A DNA stretch of 24,094 nt from Deltaproteobacteria bacterium (GTDB lineage: Bacteria; Desulfobacterota; DSM-4660; Desulfatiglandales; HGW-15), in the NCBI GenBank assembly GCA_016932235.1, contig JAFGDF010000328.1:1-24094 (forward strand). The letters run 5' to 3'. Under the pieces are notes generated by a model. That model made no database searches and had not been told where the DNA came from. It was given only the letters and a program-made list of their open reading frames with translations. Below are positions 22,245 to 24,094 of the stretch, one piece after another; positions within the stretch are counted from its first letter, which is position 1; each line of letters starts with the position of its first letter. A program made the translations under genes and the position numbers.

Positions 22245-23912
22245 TCAACCCATATCATTTTTATTACTATTTTCTGCCGCAAGTTCTTTCTTGATCTCTC
22301 CCTGAAATATCCGAAGGACATCCTGGACAGGACGGGGAAGATCTGACCGCACTTCAATCCCTCGATCACCCTTGGCATCGGGCTGCTTTATTGTCTTAAA
22401 ATTTGCGCCATTTCTCGGTTTATCCCCGAAAATCTTTACCTTTATATCCCTTTTATAAAACTCCCTGCAATGTTGTGTGAACTTTGCCATCCTCACCGTA
22501 TCATCAAGATAGCCCGCAGTAAAAGCGTTGCCTCCCCTCTCAATCTCCAGGGTATCGCCATTGATGCGTTTGTAATTCCAGCTGTTGAGGATATTATACA
22601 TCGCCTTGCTTTTTACGGACAGGAATTCCAGAAACTCATGCCATTCCGGATCGGGAGATGATTCGCTCACCTCTGCTTTTTGAATGGCCTGAACTTCTTC
22701 TTCCCCCCAGCCTGCTCCTGTTTCAAGAACCTGCCCTGCCTCTCGATCCGCGGTTATGCCGGAAGCATTCATCAACCTTTTTTCAAGCTGTTCTATCTTG
22801 CCGATCAACTCTTCAAATGATAAGATATCCTCCAATTGACTCAATTTAATCATTATTACTTCAACAATCAGTCTCGGGTGTGATGAATATCTCAGCTCAT
22901 CTTCTCTGTTAATAAGGATATTCAAAGACTGCTGAATCCTCTCAATACCCGCGGATTCTGCCTGTTTTCTGATTTCCGCGATATCGTCCTCAGTCATATC
23001 AAGCAGACTATGACCAGGCGCAACAAGGCTGACGAGGAGATTGCGAAATTGGTCCATAATGGCCCTGTAAAATTCCTTAATATCATATCCGTAGTTGTAA
23101 ACCTTATCAACGATTTCAATGCATTTATCCGCTGAACCGTCCAGTATGGCACCGGACGCTTCAAAAATTAATTTCCTGTCAATAATCCCCAGAACATCTG
23201 CAATACTATTGTCATCGATTTGTGAACCGATGAAAGAAGCTACCTGATCCAGAAGACTTTCAGCGTCACGCATGCTGCCTTCAGCTTCCCTCGCAATAAT
23301 CGACAGTCCGGAAGGCGTTATGTCTATACCCTCTTTTGCGGTAACCATCTCCAGATGCTTGACGATCAGATTAACCGGTATCCGCCTGAAATCAAACCTC
23401 TGGCATCTGGATAATATGGTCACAGGCACTTTATGGGGCTCTGTTGTGGCGAAAATAAATTTTACATGAGGTGGAGGCTCCTCCAGTGTCTTAAGAAGAG
23501 CATTAAATGCCGGGAGCGTGAGCATATGGACTTCATCGATAATATAAACACGGTAACGATTTGAAGAGGGCATATATTTGATATTGTCTCTCAGTTCCCT
23601 TATCTCATCTATGCCCCTGTTGGAAGCGCCATCGATCTCCTGAACATCCACCGAAGAACCATTTATTATCTCCGTGCATGAAATACATTTATTACAGGGG
23701 TTACCATCACGGTTGTCCCTGCAGTTTATTGCCCGGGCGAGAATGCGGGCCACCGAAGTCTTACCAACACCCCTGGCCCCGCTGAAAAGGTATGCGTGAG
23801 CCAGTCTGTTGGAGATTATGGCATTCATAATAGTCCGTGTTATATGCTCCTGACCTATGACTTCTTCAAAGAGCATAGGCCGCCATTTTCTGGCTAATAC
23901 CTCATATGCCAT
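22245..23912 (-). CDS. dnaX: DNA polymerase III subunit gamma/tau
   Basis: Clamp-loader ATPase of the replicative polymerase. 555 residues. Walker A GARGVGKT at 45-52, a zinc site with Cys64, Cys73, Cys76 and Cys79, Walker B with DEVH at 126-129, and sensor 1/arginine finger 'LSRCQRFDF' (167-175). Domain III follows to about residue 360, and then a tau-like tail of about 190 residues. AGGA 7 bases upstream supports ATG 23912. The run of six A in codons GAA-AAA-AGG (plus-strand 22778-22783) lies where domain III ends, but not in the frame of the classic A-AAA-AAG slippery site, so production of a short gamma form by frameshift is uncertain. First protein gene of the dnaX-ybaB-recR-glcD-uppP run. 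Confidence 0.96.
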   Translation of the reverse strand: MAYEVLARKWRPMLFEEVIGQEHITRTIMNAIISNRLAHAYLFSGARGVGKTSVARILARAINCRDNRDGNPCNKCISCTEIINGSSVDVQEIDGASNRGIDEIRELRDNIKYMPSSNRYRVYIIDEVHMLTLPAFNALLKTLEEPPPHVKFIFATTEPHKVPVTILSRCQRFDFRRIPVNLIVKHLEMVTAKEGIDITPSGLSIIAREAEGSMRDAESLLDQVASFIGSQIDDNSIADVLGIIDRKLIFEASGAILDGSADKCIEIVDKVYNYGYDIKEFYRAIMDQFRNLLVSLVAPGHSLLDMTEDDIAEIRKQAESAGIERIQQSLNILINREDELRYSSHPRLIVEVIMIKLSQLEDILSFEELIGKIEQLEKRLMNASGITADREAGQVLETGAGWGEEEVQAIQKAEVSESSPDPEWHEFLEFLSVKSKAMYNILNSWNYKRINGDTLEIERGGNAFTAGYLDDTVRMAKFTQHCREFYKRDIKVKIFGDKPRNGANFKTIKQPDAKGDRGIEVRSDLPRPVQDVLRIFQGEIKKELAAENSNKNDMG

Positions 23913-24013
23913 AATTAAATCCTGAACAGGTTAACGAAATATTTGAAAAAACGGATCAAGCCTATGCCTAGAATCGTCTCCATCTGAATATTAACCGATT
24001 ATGTTCTTTGCGC

Positions 24014-24021
24014 AAAAAAAA
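24014..24021 (-). terminator. T8 tract directly after the tRNA
   Basis: On the minus strand eight T residues follow the CCA end of the serine tRNA without an intervening hairpin. The tRNA acceptor/T arm could supply the fold. It may end or attenuate transcription before dnaX; read-through into dnaX is also possible. Confidence 0.35.
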
Positions 24022-24094
24022 TGGCGGAGAGAGAGGGATTCGAACCCTCGGTACCACTTTTGGCAGTACACGCGATTTCCAGTCGCGCTCCTTC
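24022..24094 (-). tRNA. tRNA-Ser (anticodon GGA), 5' end beyond window
   Basis: Reads UCC/UCU serine codons. On the minus strand the anticodon loop is CTGGAAA between stems cgcga and tcgcg, giving anticodon GGA. A long variable arm (gtactgcc-aaaa-gtggtac) is typical of class II serine tRNAs. The T arm is gaggg-TTCGAATC-cctc, and the 3' end includes an encoded CCA. The D arm and the 5' acceptor strand lie past the window's end, so the gene is partial here. It sits about 110 bases upstream of dnaX on the same strand; that gap (23913-24021) holds no SRP RNA-like sequence that I can see. Confidence 0.93.

Noticed and set aside
23913..24021. SRP RNA (ffs) between the serine tRNA and dnaX
   Set aside because: The place is often used for it, but no conserved SRP Alu/loop sequence or long hairpin is visible in the 109 bases.
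1..24094. CRISPR array, integrase or insertion sequence
   Set aside because: No regularly spaced repeats and no transposase or integrase frames seen; only short dispersed inverted repeats.

Overview
The window looks like chromosomal DNA of a Gram-negative bacterium, most likely a Desulfobacterota (deltaproteobacterial) lineage. It encodes LptD and an AsmA-family protein (outer-membrane biogenesis), a YbaB-type dnaX-ybaB-recR cluster next to a serine tRNA, and short dispersed palindromic intergenic repeats of a style I associate with that group. The lineage is an inference from gene content and style, not from a marker gene.

Layout. (1) 167-1786: phosphoglucomutase, followed by a 400-base gap filled by an approximately 300-bp element with imperfect terminal inverted repeats. 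(2) 4992-2190, minus strand: a DUF4197 lipid/periplasm-type protein followed by an AsmA-family protein. The gap upstream of them contains what may be the last 32 codons of a lost DNA methyltransferase. (3) 5260-6784, plus strand: two overlapping MotB/OmpA-like genes without a MotA. The first has lost both the channel aspartate and the peptidoglycan-binding aspartate; the second has kept both. (4) A small palindromic repeat element, then a MoxR-type AAA+ ATPase and a CoxE-like VWA protein (7118-9196). (5) 9296-11386: nitroreductase and MATE transporter. (6) 12005-11403, minus strand: histidine phosphatase, convergent with the MATE gene and sharing a hairpin at the join. (7) 12178-12809: an AT-rich hicAB toxin-antitoxin island with a near-consensus promoter, a palindromic operator in the spacer and a probably leaderless toxin mRNA. 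It is preceded by a second copy of the repeat found upstream of moxR. (8) 13003-18981: a tight plus-strand run of a small cysteine-rich protein, a UvrD/PcrA-type helicase, folC and lptD. (9) 24094-19073, minus strand: tRNA-Ser(GGA) (cut by the window end), dnaX, ybaB, recR, a glcD-like FAD oxidase and uppP, with gaps of no more than 16 bases or overlaps from dnaX onward.

Most of the window is housekeeping: polymerase clamp loader and recombination repair, folate, LPS export, undecaprenyl recycling and hexose-phosphate metabolism. The parts worth a second look are the asymmetric MotB pair lying just upstream of MoxR-VWA, the hicAB promoter architecture, the two families of intergenic inverted repeats, the methyltransferase remnant, and the small four-cysteine protein that is translationally coupled to the helicase. 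I found no complete, clearly new defence or mobile system. The MotB-MotB-MoxR-VWA block is the best candidate for an uncharacterised functional module.
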